Below, one piece after another: positions 33,346-45,365 of a DNA stretch of 64,000 bases (position 1 is the first letter of the stretch; each line of letters opens with the position of its first letter). Under the pieces are notes generated by a model that saw nothing but the letters and a program-made list of their open reading frames with translations, had not been told where the DNA came from and searched no databases. The translations under genes were made by a program, and so were the position numbers. Source of the stretch: Mauremys mutica (lineage: Eukaryota; Chordata; Testudines; Geoemydidae). Location of the stretch: positions 140,501,012-140,565,011 of the forward strand of contig NC_059073.1 in the NCBI RefSeq assembly GCF_020497125.1, read 5' to 3'.

Positions 33346-34525
33346 CAGTTCTGCAGTTTCCTGCTCTCGCTACTAGACTATACTTGATCACTCCATAATA
33401 CATAGGAAACCCTTAATTCGATTTTCTAAGGCATGTCTTCCAACAGAGTATAAAGCGAACACGGTTAGGAAAACACAGGCTTTTGAATATGTATTCCATA
33501 TGTAGGTTAATTGTTCTTTCTAACACACTATAATAGGATAATGGTTACTCTGTCCCAACTAGTTCTATATTAGAGACAAACATGGGGAAATGTCCTTGTT
33601 ACAAATGCAGTGGGTGTCCTAACAGGGTTGATTCTAGCAGTAAAATATTAATTCAGCACATTTTAATCATCCAAATTCCAGCCATTTTTATCCACTTGTC
33701 TAGCACGCCTTCTTCTCTGACCCTCACCTAAAGGACCTCCCTGCCTGTTTATGCATCTTAGCCTCTAGTTACATGCAAGGCTCAGAGCTATTTCACAAGA
33801 CAGATGAAAGGTTCATATCTGCAGCAGCTGTAGTGGAATTAATGTTGCTCGTTTTATTAGCTTAGAATGCAGAAGGCACTGTCTTTGCAGTGTGTACTGA
33901 TGCAATAATGCAGGAGGAACAGGGAAAAGCAAGCTGCTACTTTCACTAGGTATGACACTGACAGTGTAAGAGGTCAAGTTGGAATAGTGAAGAGGAAAAA
34001 GTTAACCTGAAACAATAGCCAAAAAGCTAGTAGTGACTGATGAAATACATAAGAAAATACCTTGGATGACTCAGTTGATACCACTGTAATCATAATTAAT
34101 TAAAAAAGAGAGCAGAATTAAGATCATTTAACTAAAATTACCTGCTTTAAATTTAAGAGGGATTGGATAAAATTGTACCCAGCTCTGAAACATCCATATC
34201 ACAACCCTACACATCCATGTCACAATCCTACCTCCCCACATATGATGGCTTATCAGCAGTATTGCTAACTCCAAGAGTTTTTAAAAGATGAGTTCCTTCT
34301 TTTCTTTTAAATAATCAATGTTGGGTACTGATTTTTATCTGTATTCTGGTTTTTGATCCTTTAGGTTCATTTGGGTCACACTTTCAAGATTTTTCTCCGC
34401 TGCCATAAAGGCTAGTAACTTAATGAAAATAAAAATGAAAGATAGGATTCTCCTATGTATCTGGTAGATGGAACTTTAAGAAAGTCACCAAATACCACAA
34501 AATTTTCAATGAACTCATGAAAGAG
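33346..34525. other. Unassigned non-coding sequence
   Basis: No gene or clear repeat recognised. Confidence 0.4.
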
Positions 34526-34529
34526 GCTA

Positions 34530-34615
34530 AACACTCCATCAGTGGGGACTGAACCTGTGATCTTTAGCATTAAAACCCGAAACCTACTCCCATTGGTAAA
34601 GCTTCTACTGTCCCC
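34530..34615 (-). repeat. tRNA-derived SINE fragment, reverse
   Basis: atcagtggggactgaacctg, tgatctttagcattaaaacc, attggtaaagcttctactg: reverse B box then A box of the 2705-2785 type. Confidence 0.45.
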
Positions 34616-35090
34616 AGAAAAATCAATAATCAGCTTCCCCTATCCCCAAAACTCAGGCCTTTACCATACTTGTTAGTTGGTAGCAAGTAAGCAATAGCTG
34701 ACTCTTATAGTCTATGCAGATCATCCACTCAAAGGGGCAAAACAGCCAGAAACAACCCAATCCAGGTTCCCCCCACCCCAGCCTTTCACTAGTCACGCTG
34801 CTATCTTACTTAGGGACTGTTTGGAATAATGATTAGGGCCTAATCTAAGGCCAGTAGGAGTGAGTGGAAGTCTTTTCAATTGACCTTAATGGATTTGGAG
34901 CAAGCCCAATGATATGCTTAAAAGTAACAACATTGTAGAATCTAGAGCTGACTGAATAACTTTAAAAAGTATCAAGTATTTGAGGATGGATGGGGGAAAA
35001 GTGTCAAATAAATTATTTGCAAAATGATATTAGCTCTGTGGCAGAATGTCACATGAAACAGTGGAAGGAAAACAATATATAAACCAAGCT
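34616..35090. other. Unassigned non-coding sequence
   Basis: No gene recognised. Confidence 0.4.
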
Positions 35091-35275
35091 TTTATATAGC
35101 AATTTCCGTAGGTAGATCTCAAAGATAGAAGGTATCATTGTCCCCATATTACACTGGGGAAACTGAGACACAGAGGACTAAACATCAGCCAGCAGCCCAG
35201 TGGCAGAGCCAAGAATAGAACCCAAGTCTCCTGAGTCCCAACTCAATGCTTTAATCACTAGGTAACACTGCCTGA
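35091..35275 (-). repeat. MIR copy, reverse
   Basis: tatcattgtccccatattac, actggggaaactgagacaca, gagccaagaatagaacccaa, gtctcctgagtcccaactca. Confidence 0.85.
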
Positions 35276-36229
35276 TTCTGGTCTCACACCACTTTTGCAT
35301 GATGTAACTTCATTGACTTCCACTGAGTGCCTCCAGATTTACAAGTGATGTAAGTGAGATCATAATCAGGCCAACTGACTTTAATTCCATTTGGCTTTCA
35401 ACAGCATTGAATGACCTTACTTTAAAATCTGTGTTACACATAACAACACTCTAAATATACTGCTTGTTCCTTTTTTTGTTTCGATGCAATTTTAGTCACA
35501 AAGTAAACTCACACCTCCCCCTTAAAATAAAAAGAAGAAAAAAAACCACCTCTTTCATTCACACATGTCAAACTCCCACCAGGTTCTCTGAAAACTTGTC
35601 CAATAATATATACCTTCAAGCTGAAAAGCTTCCATCCTCTAAATCTGTTTGGACTTTGCAATCTGGGGAGATTACTTCAATAAAAGAATGAACTGTTCAG
35701 GAGTCTAAATCCTATAAGGTTATTTATTCCTAGAATGATAACCCTCTAGGATCAAAATCTTGTAATTCACCATTTCATTCCAGTTTTATTAGACACTGAT
35801 GGAGTTAAAGTTCTCATCACTGGGACTTAAGGAAGACAGTGCCATGATACTACAGAGAAAATGCTACACCGGTTTTCTAAAAATGCTTCAGATTCTTCCT
35901 ACAAATGTGTGGAGGTTTTTTGTTTGTTTTTTTCATTCCATCCAGAGGCTTATGAAAAACTGGGACCTGATCTAACTGTTCTAATGAAAAACTCCCATCA
36001 ACCGCATGATCAGGCCAACGGCCTTATATTAGTGAAAATGGCTGAGTCACAACATTTAGTCACACAGTCAATGAGAGAAAGTTATGAGTCACAAAGTTCT
36101 GCAATGCAGCCATCTTTGTGGGGGAGCATGGTGGCTATTTAATTTAGCAGCATACAGCAACAGTACAGGACGGAAAGTGCAAGTACTTCTCACTAGGCTA
36201 AAACTACAGGGGGAATTTAAAGAAGTAGC
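35276..36229. other. Unassigned non-coding sequence
   Basis: No gene recognised. Confidence 0.4.
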
Positions 36230-36545
36230 ATCATAGAAGTGTAGGACTGGAAGGGATCTTGAAAAGTCTTCTAGTCCAGTCCCCTGCACTCAGCACAGGA
36301 CTAAGTATTATCTAGACTATCCATGACAGGTGTTTGTCTAGCCTGCTCTTAAAAATCCCCAATGACAGAGATTCTGCAACTTCCCTAGGCAATTTATTCC
36401 AGTACTTAACCACCCTGACAGTTGGGAAGTTTTTCCTAATGTCCAACCTAAACCACCCTTGCTGCAATTTAAGCCTGTTGCTTCTTGTCCTATTCTCAGA
36501 GGTGAATGAGAACAATTTTTCTCCCTCTTCCTTCCAGAACACCTT
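36230..36545 (-). mobile_element. CR1 LINE 3' end, reverse
   Basis: Begins tcatagaagtgtaggactgg, agggatcttgaaaagtcttc and tagtccagtcccctgcac, the complement of the CR1 terminus. It continues through gcctgctcttaaaaatcccc, agcacttaaccaccctgac-like sequence and tgggaagtttttcctaatgt to gcctgttgcttcttgtccta. No coding region; minus-strand ORFs here (92-115 codons) read 3'-untranslated CR1 sequence. Confidence 0.9.
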
Positions 36546-36715
36546 CCATTCCGGAATGCCTTGCATAAGTCGGGAATGTATCTCCGACAATTACGGGGGG
36601 GGGGGGGAGAAAGCTTACGGAACTTTTTCCCTAAGTCCAGATTTCCATAAATCGGGTTTGTGTAACCTGGGGAGTGTCTGTGCATTGTTTAGAACCTTCC
36701 CCAAAGTTCAGAAAT
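36546..36715. other. Unidentified CpG-containing insert next to CR1, with poly(G)
   Basis: The CR1 match ends abruptly and a different sequence follows (cataagtcgggaatgtatct, cgacaattacgg, then G14 at about 36595-36608, then cttacggaactttttcccta). Probably part of another repeat; not identified. Confidence 0.4.
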
Positions 36716-38904
36716 GTTAGGATCCAAGAGTGAAAATCTGTCCCATCAAAGCCAATGGGAGTTTTGCCATTGATTTCAATGTGATCAAGATTTCACCCCA
36801 GAGGCATTGACCTCTTGAAACAGGGACCAACTTGCACTTCACCTGCGTCTGGAGGTCTTTAGATTGGTGGTTTTTATTCAGTCCTGTCTCAAGCAGACAT
36901 ATCCTTGTTTATATTTTAAAACCATTTGTATTTCTAAAGAGAAAAAATCCTAAGCACTAACTTGCCGTATTATAACCTACTTCACTGGCTCTTCATTTTT
37001 AATTTATCTTCCTCCTACTATTCCAGGAGAACTTCCTTCCTTACTGCGGATGAAAAATCACAAGACGTGGAAGAGAGAGGTTGGAAGAAACTTAATAAAG
37101 AATGATGAATCAAAATAAGGATTTAAGCAAGCATTGATTATATTGCTGGGACAGATCCATCTAGGCTGAGTCAGGGAAGTACACAACACATCTCACTGTG
37201 CCACATATCTCAATGGGAACTCATTGTGGTTTTTCCTCCACTACTTTCTTTCAGGCTTTTCTACTGGGGAAGAGCTGCTTTAAGTTGCAGTCAATGTTTC
37301 ATAGAAGGTCTTGATGATAGAAATTGCTGAGGCAGATGTATTGAAAAAGTGCAGGTCCAGCCACTATGGCCACATCCCCTTCACTGGTCAGTTCTGTGCA
37401 CTATTTGAGCTACTATGGCTCCCCAGTGGTGGAGAGGTTGCTGCCACAACCTTCCTGGTGGACTTCATGCCAAGGGCCTATGGCAAGGCACACACCAGCA
37501 GGTTCTAGCATACATCCTGGGCTGTGTCTGTTCTACACAGGGAGAAGATTTTCCCAGTAGGGATATTGGAATGGATGAACTGGTTGAGTCCCAGTCTCCT
37601 GAACCAAACCCCAGCTAAGCAAGTAGGGAAAGAATGGGGCTTTCAGTCGTGGGGAGTCAGCCGAAGGCCACAATGCGATGGAAGCTCAGAATGGTTCCAG
37701 CACAATCTGGAGAAACTGGACTGTAATTTCCATATTAGTTTGCTAACTACATTGCAGGTTCTTAATAGCAAATGCTATTCATTTTTTGGTTGACAGTTAC
37801 TGTGTGACCAGATCCAGCAAAGGAATTAAGCAGGTGCTTATCTGTAAGTGAATAGCCCCAATTCTCTTGTCTGAAACTCCTTATGTGCTTAAGGTTCAAT
37901 AAATGCTTCTGTGCGTTGCTGGATTGGGGCCTATTCAAGCACTGTCCCGGTACACCTTCATATACTGACATGCATCAGAAAGCACAAAATGTATTTTAAT
38001 TACTTGTTAAGGTTTGTTTTCCTGAAAATTTTCCACGCAGCTATGCCTGCACCTTCTTCAGCAGATGCTGTGGGCCTTTGAGCTTACTTTGACAGCGCAA
38101 ACCAGAGTGGCTATCTAAGCACATCAATCCCACATATGGAAGTGAATTTTCATTTGGAAAAATCTCGTGATTTGGGAACTTAGGGAATTGATCAAAAGCC
38201 CACTGCAGTAAATGGAGAAACTCTGACTTGAGTGGGCATTGGATCAGGTACTAAATCAAGCTGAACTCAAAAATAACTGGATCAACTTCAGTTTTTAGCT
38301 TAGGTCTTTCAGAGTTGATAATTGTAAAAAAGAATGTCCATGTACCCCTAAAAAAACCCAAACCCTTTTACAATGCGTGACATGCCAATAAATGTCTGTA
38401 ACCACCATCTGCTACTGAGCTTGTTTCATAATCCCATCTGCTCCTAAATTCAGTTTTTTCCCAGACCTGTCTGGTCAAGTCAGATCCACTGAGAATCCAA
38501 AAGCTGAGAAGAAGGTCAAGTGACTTCTGCATTAGAATTCCTCGAGCAAGTGTTTCGTCTTTCCAAAGGTCAGCATATTTTTAAACTTCAGTTTGTATCA
38601 AATAGTTCCTTTGGATACCGACACGGATCATGTATGATCCAGATGAGTCTATTAAAGGTTTCCACACCACCCACTTACACCTGAACTTAAATAGCTTTAA
38701 TGTTTTGGTTTCCTTTTACTTATGGACCCAGCCTCTGTAATCCACTACCTCCCTCCTCTTCCCCCGCATTTCCATTCAGGAAAAATAAGAACAAATACTA
38801 TTAATCAAAGTGAACAAACCAAAGGAAATTTAGTTTTCGTACTTTTTTCCCCCCTTGCACCTAACCCCAAACTAATGTTAACGGTAATATTTAGCACTGA
38901 GTTT
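36716..38904. other. Unassigned non-coding sequence
   Basis: No gene recognised. 37311-37620 is slightly GC-richer, with overlapping short ORFs in three frames but no protein motif. Confidence 0.4.
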
Positions 38905-39045
38905 GAGGTCACTCCAAAGGTGGCTCAATATCATTATCCCCATTTATAAATTGGCTAAATGAAGGCACAAAGAAGTTAATCCTAACTTCACACAGCAAGT
39001 CAGTAGCAGAGATTGAAATAGAACTCTCTTATTAGAACACTGGAA
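38905..39045 (-). repeat. MIR copy, reverse
   Basis: tatcattatccccatttata, gaaggcacaaagaagttaat, tcacacagcaagtcagtagc. Confidence 0.8.
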
Positions 39046-39880
39046 GATTTAGTGCATCTCCAACATTATTCCCGGAACTCAATTGATTCTTATGCCAATT
39101 TAAATACATGCAAAACTCAGACTGGGAAGAGAGCAACAACAGACACCTGTAAAATGCCCTACTGGCTGCTACCAAAGGGGGCATACCCTTTGGATTGAAA
39201 TAGCAACATAGTTTAGGCCATCTGCTAATATTCCTTGGTCCAACATCCACTGAGGCTGCTTTCTCTCACATTAAGCTTGTGTCGTCACTGGTAGAAGGAT
39301 ATTTTCACCTCTTCCCAGAGAATAAGAGAGTAATGCTACACCTCAGCCTTCTGAACAATTGTTCAAGCCTTGCAGTGATTTGTCATTGCATAGAATTTCT
39401 CAAAACCAATGGGATGCCTGCATTATTTGTCAGAATCCTTCAGCCAGAATGTGCTTTGGCAATGTTCACAGTGTGGGAGGGCTGCTGTTTACACAGGTAA
39501 GATAGAGTGCTGAAAATGCATGTTACATAAGTGCATACCAGCAAACGTTACTTTAAATTCGGCAGTCTTGGCTACAATTTAGATATGATGTTTAATTACT
39601 CATGAAACCTGATTTATGTACTATATTTTGGAATTAACGATAGCACTTTAGATCCATAACATGTATGACCCTCAAAACCTAACAAAGTATGCTAGTCAAA
39701 ACATGCTGATCTCTATCCATTTTAAACAAAGATATTTTTCAGGAAAATGACCCAATTGACACAAAGTCACGTATCAATACACTTAGAGCCAAAATCAGCT
39801 GTGATGAGTTGGCACATCGCCTATTGACTTCAAAGGGAGCTGTGCTAGCATTGGGCAGGATTGAATTTGATCTAGTCTGA
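39046..39880. other. Unassigned non-coding sequence
   Basis: No gene recognised. Confidence 0.4.
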
Positions 39881-39884
39881 GGTT

Positions 39885-40094
39885 TAATTTTCCGATGCCT
39901 TCATCAGGAGGGTGGTGAAGCACTGGAATGGGTTACCAAGGGAGGTGGTGGAATATCCTTCCTTAGAGGTTTTTAAGGTCAGGCCTGACAAAGCCCTGGC
40001 TGGGATGATTTAGTTAGGAATTGGTCCTGCTTTGAGCAGGGGGTTGGACTAGATGACCTCCTGAGGTCCCTTCCAACCCTGATATTCTATGACT
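39885..40094 (+). mobile_element. CR1 LINE 3' tail
   Basis: ggtggtgaagcactggaatg, gttaccaagggaggtggtgg, gaatatccttccttagaggt, gcctgacaaagccctggctg, ggtcctgctttgagcagggg, ttccaaccctgatattctat. The last ~75 bases match the tail nested in Harbinger A, so both belong to one CR1 subfamily. Confidence 0.93.
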
Positions 40095-40559
40095 ACAGAA
40101 TTTATGAAGATTCCAATTCTCACTGAAATTGATAATGTACAGATCTGGATAAAGGTCTTCACCCTGCTTGGACCCCTTTATGATAGATAAAGGGGTCAAA
40201 GTAGCATAAAGGGGCCCCATAAGCCCCTTCCAGGCACTGTGGAAGATAACCATAAGGACCCCATCCCAGGCTGGGGGAGGGAAGAGGGTGACCCTGCTGC
40301 AGATGCTCCCAGAGCCTAGCTGATGTGGAAAGGTGGGAAGGGAGCAGAGAGATTCCAGAATGTGGGCCATTGATATGGAGGCAGGACTCAGCTATATGCA
40401 GGCTATTGATCCTTGGACTGCTGATGTTGTGGCCAATACCACAGTGAGCAGGCACCCCACTGGGGCTGCTGGGCACGCTTGGGTCAATACACATATGACC
40501 TGACCTCAGAGTCTGATAAAGGAGTCTGCTTCCTCAGACAATGGGGGAGCTCACCCCGT

Positions 40560-41830
40560 TGGTACTGAGGAGACCAGCTCTGAATCCAGAGAAAGGGATA
40601 CTGGCAAAATCGTCGCTGGCTTCTCCCTGGACAGAACCATACAGAGAGGTGCAGCAGCAGTAACAGTCACCAGTACTGTACGACGGTCGGGGCTGGAGTC
40701 AGGACTATATGATCACTTCCAATCCCGGTACCAGGAGGGAGTCCTGCACAGCAGGTGAAGCTGACAGTGACAGGATAAGCAACTCTTGGGATGCCTCAAA
40801 AGCCTCCTCAGGTGTAGACGGACCTGGACAGGATTCACGATCCTGCAGTACCAAAAGTTGCACCGGCACTTCAGTGTTTAGTCTTAATGGACCCTTCCTG
40901 GTCTCTGGAGTCAGGAATCCTTCCTGGCTTACAGACTGTGTTTGGGGGTGCATCTCTTTGAGCATGCCTCTTCTTGGTGCCTTTGCTAGAGATTTCAAAG
41001 ACCACGGTACTGAGTCTTCGGGCGATTTATGTTATTTCTTAGGTACCGGCAACAAGAGTCAGCCTCTTGACTCAGTCAGATCAGGGGTAGCACTCCTAAC
41101 CGATTTGCATGTACTCGGTATCCATTCCAAGCAGAAAGGCTCCAGGGTGGGCGAAATGCAGACTTCATAAGGAGGTACTTGAGTCCGGAGCCCTGTCCTT
41201 TTTTGATCAGGATTTGAACCCTCTACAAATGTGACATTTGTCACTCACATGCACCTCTCCCAGAGACTTGAGGCAGCAGGGGTGTGGGTAAGGTGACCAG
41301 ACAGCAAGTGTGAAAAACTGGGACAGGGGGTGGGAGGGTAATAGGAGCCTATATACGAAAAAGACCCAAAAATTGGGACTGTCCATGTAAAAATCGGGAC
41401 ATCTGGTCACTCTAGGTGTGGGTCGCTCAGTAGCATAGACTTGCTACATGAGCAATAGGCTTTGAAGCCAGGAGAACAAGGCATTAGTTCGGTATCGAGT
41501 CTTGTACCCACAAGGGAACTGGTGACCCAACTCCAGAAAAATACCTACTTTAAAACTTACTCTTATATCTACCTATGTACAAAACACTACACTAAACTAA
41601 AAAGTAATGCTGTAGGCACTGTATACACTAAAAGGGGGAAGACTTGCAAATACAAGAATCTCAGCTCCAATAACCGTCGCTGGTCCTAGGAAGCAACTGA
41701 GTGAGGATAGGGGCAGTGCTGCCCTTTATCCCAGCATACAGTGGCACAAGGCACCAGAGGGCCCTTGCACTGCCCCAATAGCTTTACCGCTGAGAGATAA
41801 ATCACTGACAAGTGTGTACACATTGACAGT
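40560..41830 (-). pseudogene. Relic of a gag-like retroelement ORF, interrupted by a MITE
   Basis: On minus, a Cys/His-rich motif typical of a turtle retroelement gag-like ORF is visible in two pieces on either side of the MITE at 41289-41414: SDPHP to the right of it, and LGEVHVSDKCHICRGFK to the left. Further 3' on minus the sequence decays through many stops. A later open stretch (40705-40998) contains GPSTPEEAFEASQELL, a Pro/Glu-rich linker also seen in such ORFs. The element class (DIRS-like or Gypsy-like) is uncertain. Upstream sequence on minus (41480-41830) would be its leader. Recognition is from memory of recurring reptile sequences and was not searched. It cannot encode a full protein. 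Confidence 0.55.
41289..41414. mobile_element. hAT-type MITE, 126 bp, in the gag relic
   Basis: Ends TAAGGTGACCAGAC and (reverse complement) TAGAGTGACCAGAT. The 8-bp direct repeat GGTGTGGG flanks it exactly (41281-41288 and 41415-41422). It splits the Cys/His motif of the surrounding relic, so it inserted after that element. Confidence 0.88.
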
Positions 41831-41870
41831 GAAAAGGACATGTGCAATCACTTGAAGAGCCAACACTAAG

Positions 41871-41871
<1 letters not shown>

Positions 41872-41912
<41 letters not shown>
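41872..41912. repeat. (TA)n microsatellite
   Basis: About 20 uninterrupted TA units. Confidence 0.97.
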
Positions 41913-41916
<4 letters not shown>

Positions 41917-41929
41917 GTTCTCTCTCACA

Positions 41930-42176
41930 TAGTCAGGGTCTAACTGATTGCCACACGTGGGATTGGAAAAAAATTTCCCCCAAGTCAGATTTTTTTTTGC
42001 CTTTCTCTGCAGCACGTGGCAGGTAACAGTCCAGTCTCCTGTGGGCTGTGGTACTTTGATCTAATGTTGGGTTTAGTGTGCACATGCTGAGTGGTGTTGG
42101 TGGCCTGTGATACACAGGAGGTCAGTTTAGATGATTTGGTGGTCCCTTCTGTCTACAAAATCTATAACTCTATATT
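41930..42176 (+). mobile_element. CR1 LINE 3' end, second subfamily
   Basis: aaatttcccccaagtcagat, ttgcctttctctgcagcacg, ggcctgtgatacacaggagg, tcagtttagatgatttggtg, gtcccttctgtctacaaaat, ending ctataactctata. The tail differs from the 39885 copy, so it is a different CR1 subfamily. Confidence 0.85.
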
Positions 42177-43560
42177 TAGAATCAGCATCTCATAACAGCA
42201 TGATTCTAGCTTAGCGGTAGTAGATTCTCAGATGAACAGCTATCAGTATCAGCACCTGTTATGTAGGGAATGGTGATAAGTATAAAAGAGGGGGAAATGA
42301 CTGTATTTAAACCCCATTGGATTTTAGTAATAATCTGTAGAATGGACTGTGATGGCCCTTTTGTTTATAAGCTAATTCTGGAGCTTTTAATAGGATTAGC
42401 ATCATGAGCAGATGCAGAGTAATTCATACTACATTTTTTCCAAACAAATCTATGCTGTACAGTTATACCCACAATGCTAAAGACAAGTTAATGCCTGTAG
42501 TTCTCAAACACAATGCGGGCATGTGTTTATCTTCTGAATGGACATGCTATTCTGGATACATTTACATGCCACATAATGATAGCATGGGAACCAGCTAGAT
42601 GTAGTCATTCTCAGACTACTATGGCAGGTAGAAGCAGCCTAAAATTATATTCTTATGCCTTTTCTTTTCCCATGGGAACTGATAGAAAATGAGTCATTTT
42701 CTTATAATATTTTGGACCATCCCACAGAATTTAATAACACCCCTGCTATTGATTTTCTTCAGGATCATTTAAAAAAATCTGGAAAGGAGACCACTCTCTA
42801 TTAAATTCTACAGCTGTTTAGAGTAATTTCTATAGGTGTCAATCGGTTCTAATTCGTCCTATAGGTCGAGAAGAATTAAAGATCACAGTTTTTGAGAAAT
42901 TGTTTAAAAAATAGACAACTATTAACTTATTCCCCAAGTCATTGAAACCATAAAGACTGAAATTGTATAGGCCGTTTTAGCCTAATGTGTAAATAATACC
43001 TTAAATTGTTCAAATTTCATCTTTTTTTCTTTTTTTTTAAGAATAGATTGAGAACACAAATTAAATTACTCATATGAGCATTCTATTGATTTAAATTGCA
43101 GTTCAATTATTTTCACACTGTGAGGATAGCTGTGCTGCTCAACTGCAGCAAAACGAAATCATTTATTCAGTTATGAAACATGACAGTGCTAAAACAGGAA
43201 CTAGATTCAAACTTTGATCTGAAAGCCATGGGGAGCTTTGCTTCGCTTTGCTGGAAATGGACACCTGACAGAAGTTCTTAATAAGATTCTGGTGGGACTC
43301 AGGCACAATTAGCAATGCATGGACTTTCTAGAGCCTGTTCTCCTCAATGGTATCAAGCAGCATATCTATTTACCACTAAACCAAATCTTCATTTCTCCTC
43401 CCCTCTAAGGACTTAATTCTACTCTTGGCTGACCTCAGACTTGTGTAGCTTTATTAAGTCTCAAATATATTTCTAGATTTAAATTGGTGGAGAAAATCAA
43501 GCCTCACAAATGCAGTTTACAGAGTTTAGACTAACCCAAAATTTTCCTTGATCCTACACA
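42177..43560. other. Unassigned, apparently repeat-poor sequence
   Basis: No gene and no repeat I recognise over 1.3 kb. Candidate for single-copy, possibly conserved non-coding DNA; see findings. Confidence 0.35.
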
Positions 43561-43564
43561 CTTG

Positions 43565-43608
43565 CAAAAATAAATAAAGAAAGAAAGAAATAAAGAAATA
43601 AAAAATAA
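43565..43608. repeat. (AAAG/AAAT)n A-rich tract
   Basis: Imperfect aaataaataaagaaagaaag-type run. Confidence 0.85.
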
Positions 43609-43624
43609 AAAACACACCCTGGAC

Positions 43625-43718
43625 CAGACCCAGTATTGCCAACAACCAAGTGTTTAAAAATCATGACCCAAGCCCCTTAAGACAGGAGACTGACTAGAAA
43701 ATTGATGAAATTTTCCAA

Positions 43719-43756
<38 letters not shown>

Positions 43757-43910
43757 TATTTTCCATTTGAGCTTTAGAATTCATGTTTTCAAGCTTTTCT
43801 GTGAAACTTTCCAGACTAAAACCTTACTTAAATAAAACTGATGTTCTCATATAACCACCCTGAATCCCAGCAGTGGGTCTCTAAAAAAAACAAACATTCA
43901 AGGCGAAATC
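43625..43910 (-). repeat. Dispersed repeat with (AC)n inside
   Basis: Shares strings with 55775-56017: gtattgccaacaaccaagtg, tcatgttttcaagcttttct, ttctcatataaccaccctga, cccagcagtgggtctctaaa. A perfect (AC)n run of about 17 units (43721-43754) sits in the middle. Family not named; strand is arbitrary. Confidence 0.6.
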
Positions 43911-44810
43911 CTGCCTCCACAGAAGTCAATGGCAAAACATCCACCAAGATTCCATCCTAGATATCAAGGGAGTTGGCAACAAATATACACATTTAACTTT
44001 TTGTACCTAAAATAGCTCCTGTCAAAACATATGTTATCCACATGCTGGATCCTTGGCGCTCATTTCCAACCCAGGTCCATAAACTCAGGCTCTTTATTAG
44101 CATTTAGGATGTGCTGTACCTTTTCTCCCTCGCCTGTGGATAGATGGATGTTGGGTAGGGCTGGTGGCAGTAGTGTGGGATTGTGTGTGTGTATAAAGGG
44201 GGGGTCGATTAATTTCTCTTATGCTCATTTTGTCGGAATGAGTTGCTAGGTCATTTAATTTTGGTGTGCATTTCTTAAAAGATTGACAAGGGCACCCAGA
44301 TCACTGGATGGTTCTTTTATTTTAGTTTGTACAAATCTAACAATTGTTTGCAGGACCAGGACCTAATGTCACTGCCTAGTTTAGTTTCCTTGAGTTTTAT
44401 ATTAATGTTTTTAATCCAAACGTTAGGGAAATTAAACAGAGTTCATTTTAATGCCCTGTGTGTATCCTTGTGAAATAAAAAAACAAAAGGAAGTAGCACA
44501 GTGCTAGAGTATATGAGGAATTGCCTGTTGATGAGTCACGTCTTAATACACTGTAAAATATCTTTGCTGTTTCATAGTAAACCAGGTACAGTGTGCAGAA
44601 GGAATCAAATTGATTGCTTCTTTAATTTAATCTCCCATTTCACACCAGAATGCCAAAACAGAGTAAGTCAGCCAGCCACGCTGTCAATAAATGGAAATTG
44701 AGGTCAAATTATTTCTTAGGGAATTCCATTTTATGTATGAATCATGTAAATTGGAGCCACAATCTGAAATTATCATCTATCTGTTGGCTAAATAAGTAAT
44801 AACAAGAATA
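43911..44810. other. Unassigned non-coding sequence
   Basis: No gene recognised. Confidence 0.4.
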
Positions 44811-44811
44811 A

Positions 44812-45165
44812 TAAGTAATACTTTGTATTTCTATCATGCCCTTCATCCAAGGACCTCAGTGCACTAAACTAACTTCAACTATTTAAGCCTTCTGCTACCA
44901 GGGTATTACAACCATTTTATAACTATTAACTTTCAGGTTAATTATTATTACTTGTATTACAAGACCTTCTAAAGGCCCCAGTTGAAGCTGAGGCCAATGG
45001 TGCTAGGTGCTGCATATAAGTAGTAATTGACAGTCCCTGCCCCAAAGACCTTACAATTTAAATAGATATGATAAAGGATGGGAGAAAGGAAATGATACTA
45101 CCTAATTTACAGATGGAGAACTGAGGCAAAGAGAGAATAAAGCCAACTTTTTTTTCAGGGGGAAA
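44812..45165. repeat. L2/MIR-type end, dispersed repeat and reverse MIR
   Basis: 44812-44930: catgcccttcatccaaggac, ctcagtgcact (reverse CORE-SINE/L2 end). 44945-45060: ggtgctaggtgctgcatata, gacagtccctgccccaaaga. 45095-45130: atttacagatggagaactga (reverse MIR). Confidence 0.65.
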
Positions 45166-45169
45166 TAGC

Positions 45170-45365
45170 AGGCTCCTAAATTAATATTTAGGCTCATAAG
45201 TGGCCTGATTTTCAAAAGTGCTGAGCATTCACTCATTTCAATGGGAGCTGCTGCGTACTCAGCACTTTTGAAAATTTGGCCATGGATTTAGGAACCTAAA
45301 TATGAATTTTGGGTCCTACATTTAGGACCCTGTTTTTTTTCAAAATCTCACGAGTGACTTGCCCA
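45170..45365. repeat. Palindromic 'cctaaat / tttgaaaat' repeat
   Basis: Left arm ggctcctaaattaatattta, cctgattttcaaaagtgctg; centre tcatttcaatgggagctgct; right arm agcacttttgaaaatttggc, aggaacctaaatatgaattt. Confidence 0.65.

Noticed and set aside
36312..36720. ORFs of 92-128 codons around the CR1 tail
   Set aside because: They translate CR1 3'-untranslated sequence and poly(G), with no reverse transcriptase residues.
41872..41912. (TA)n tract as a regulatory or origin element
   Set aside because: Simple microsatellite; nothing nearby supports a function.
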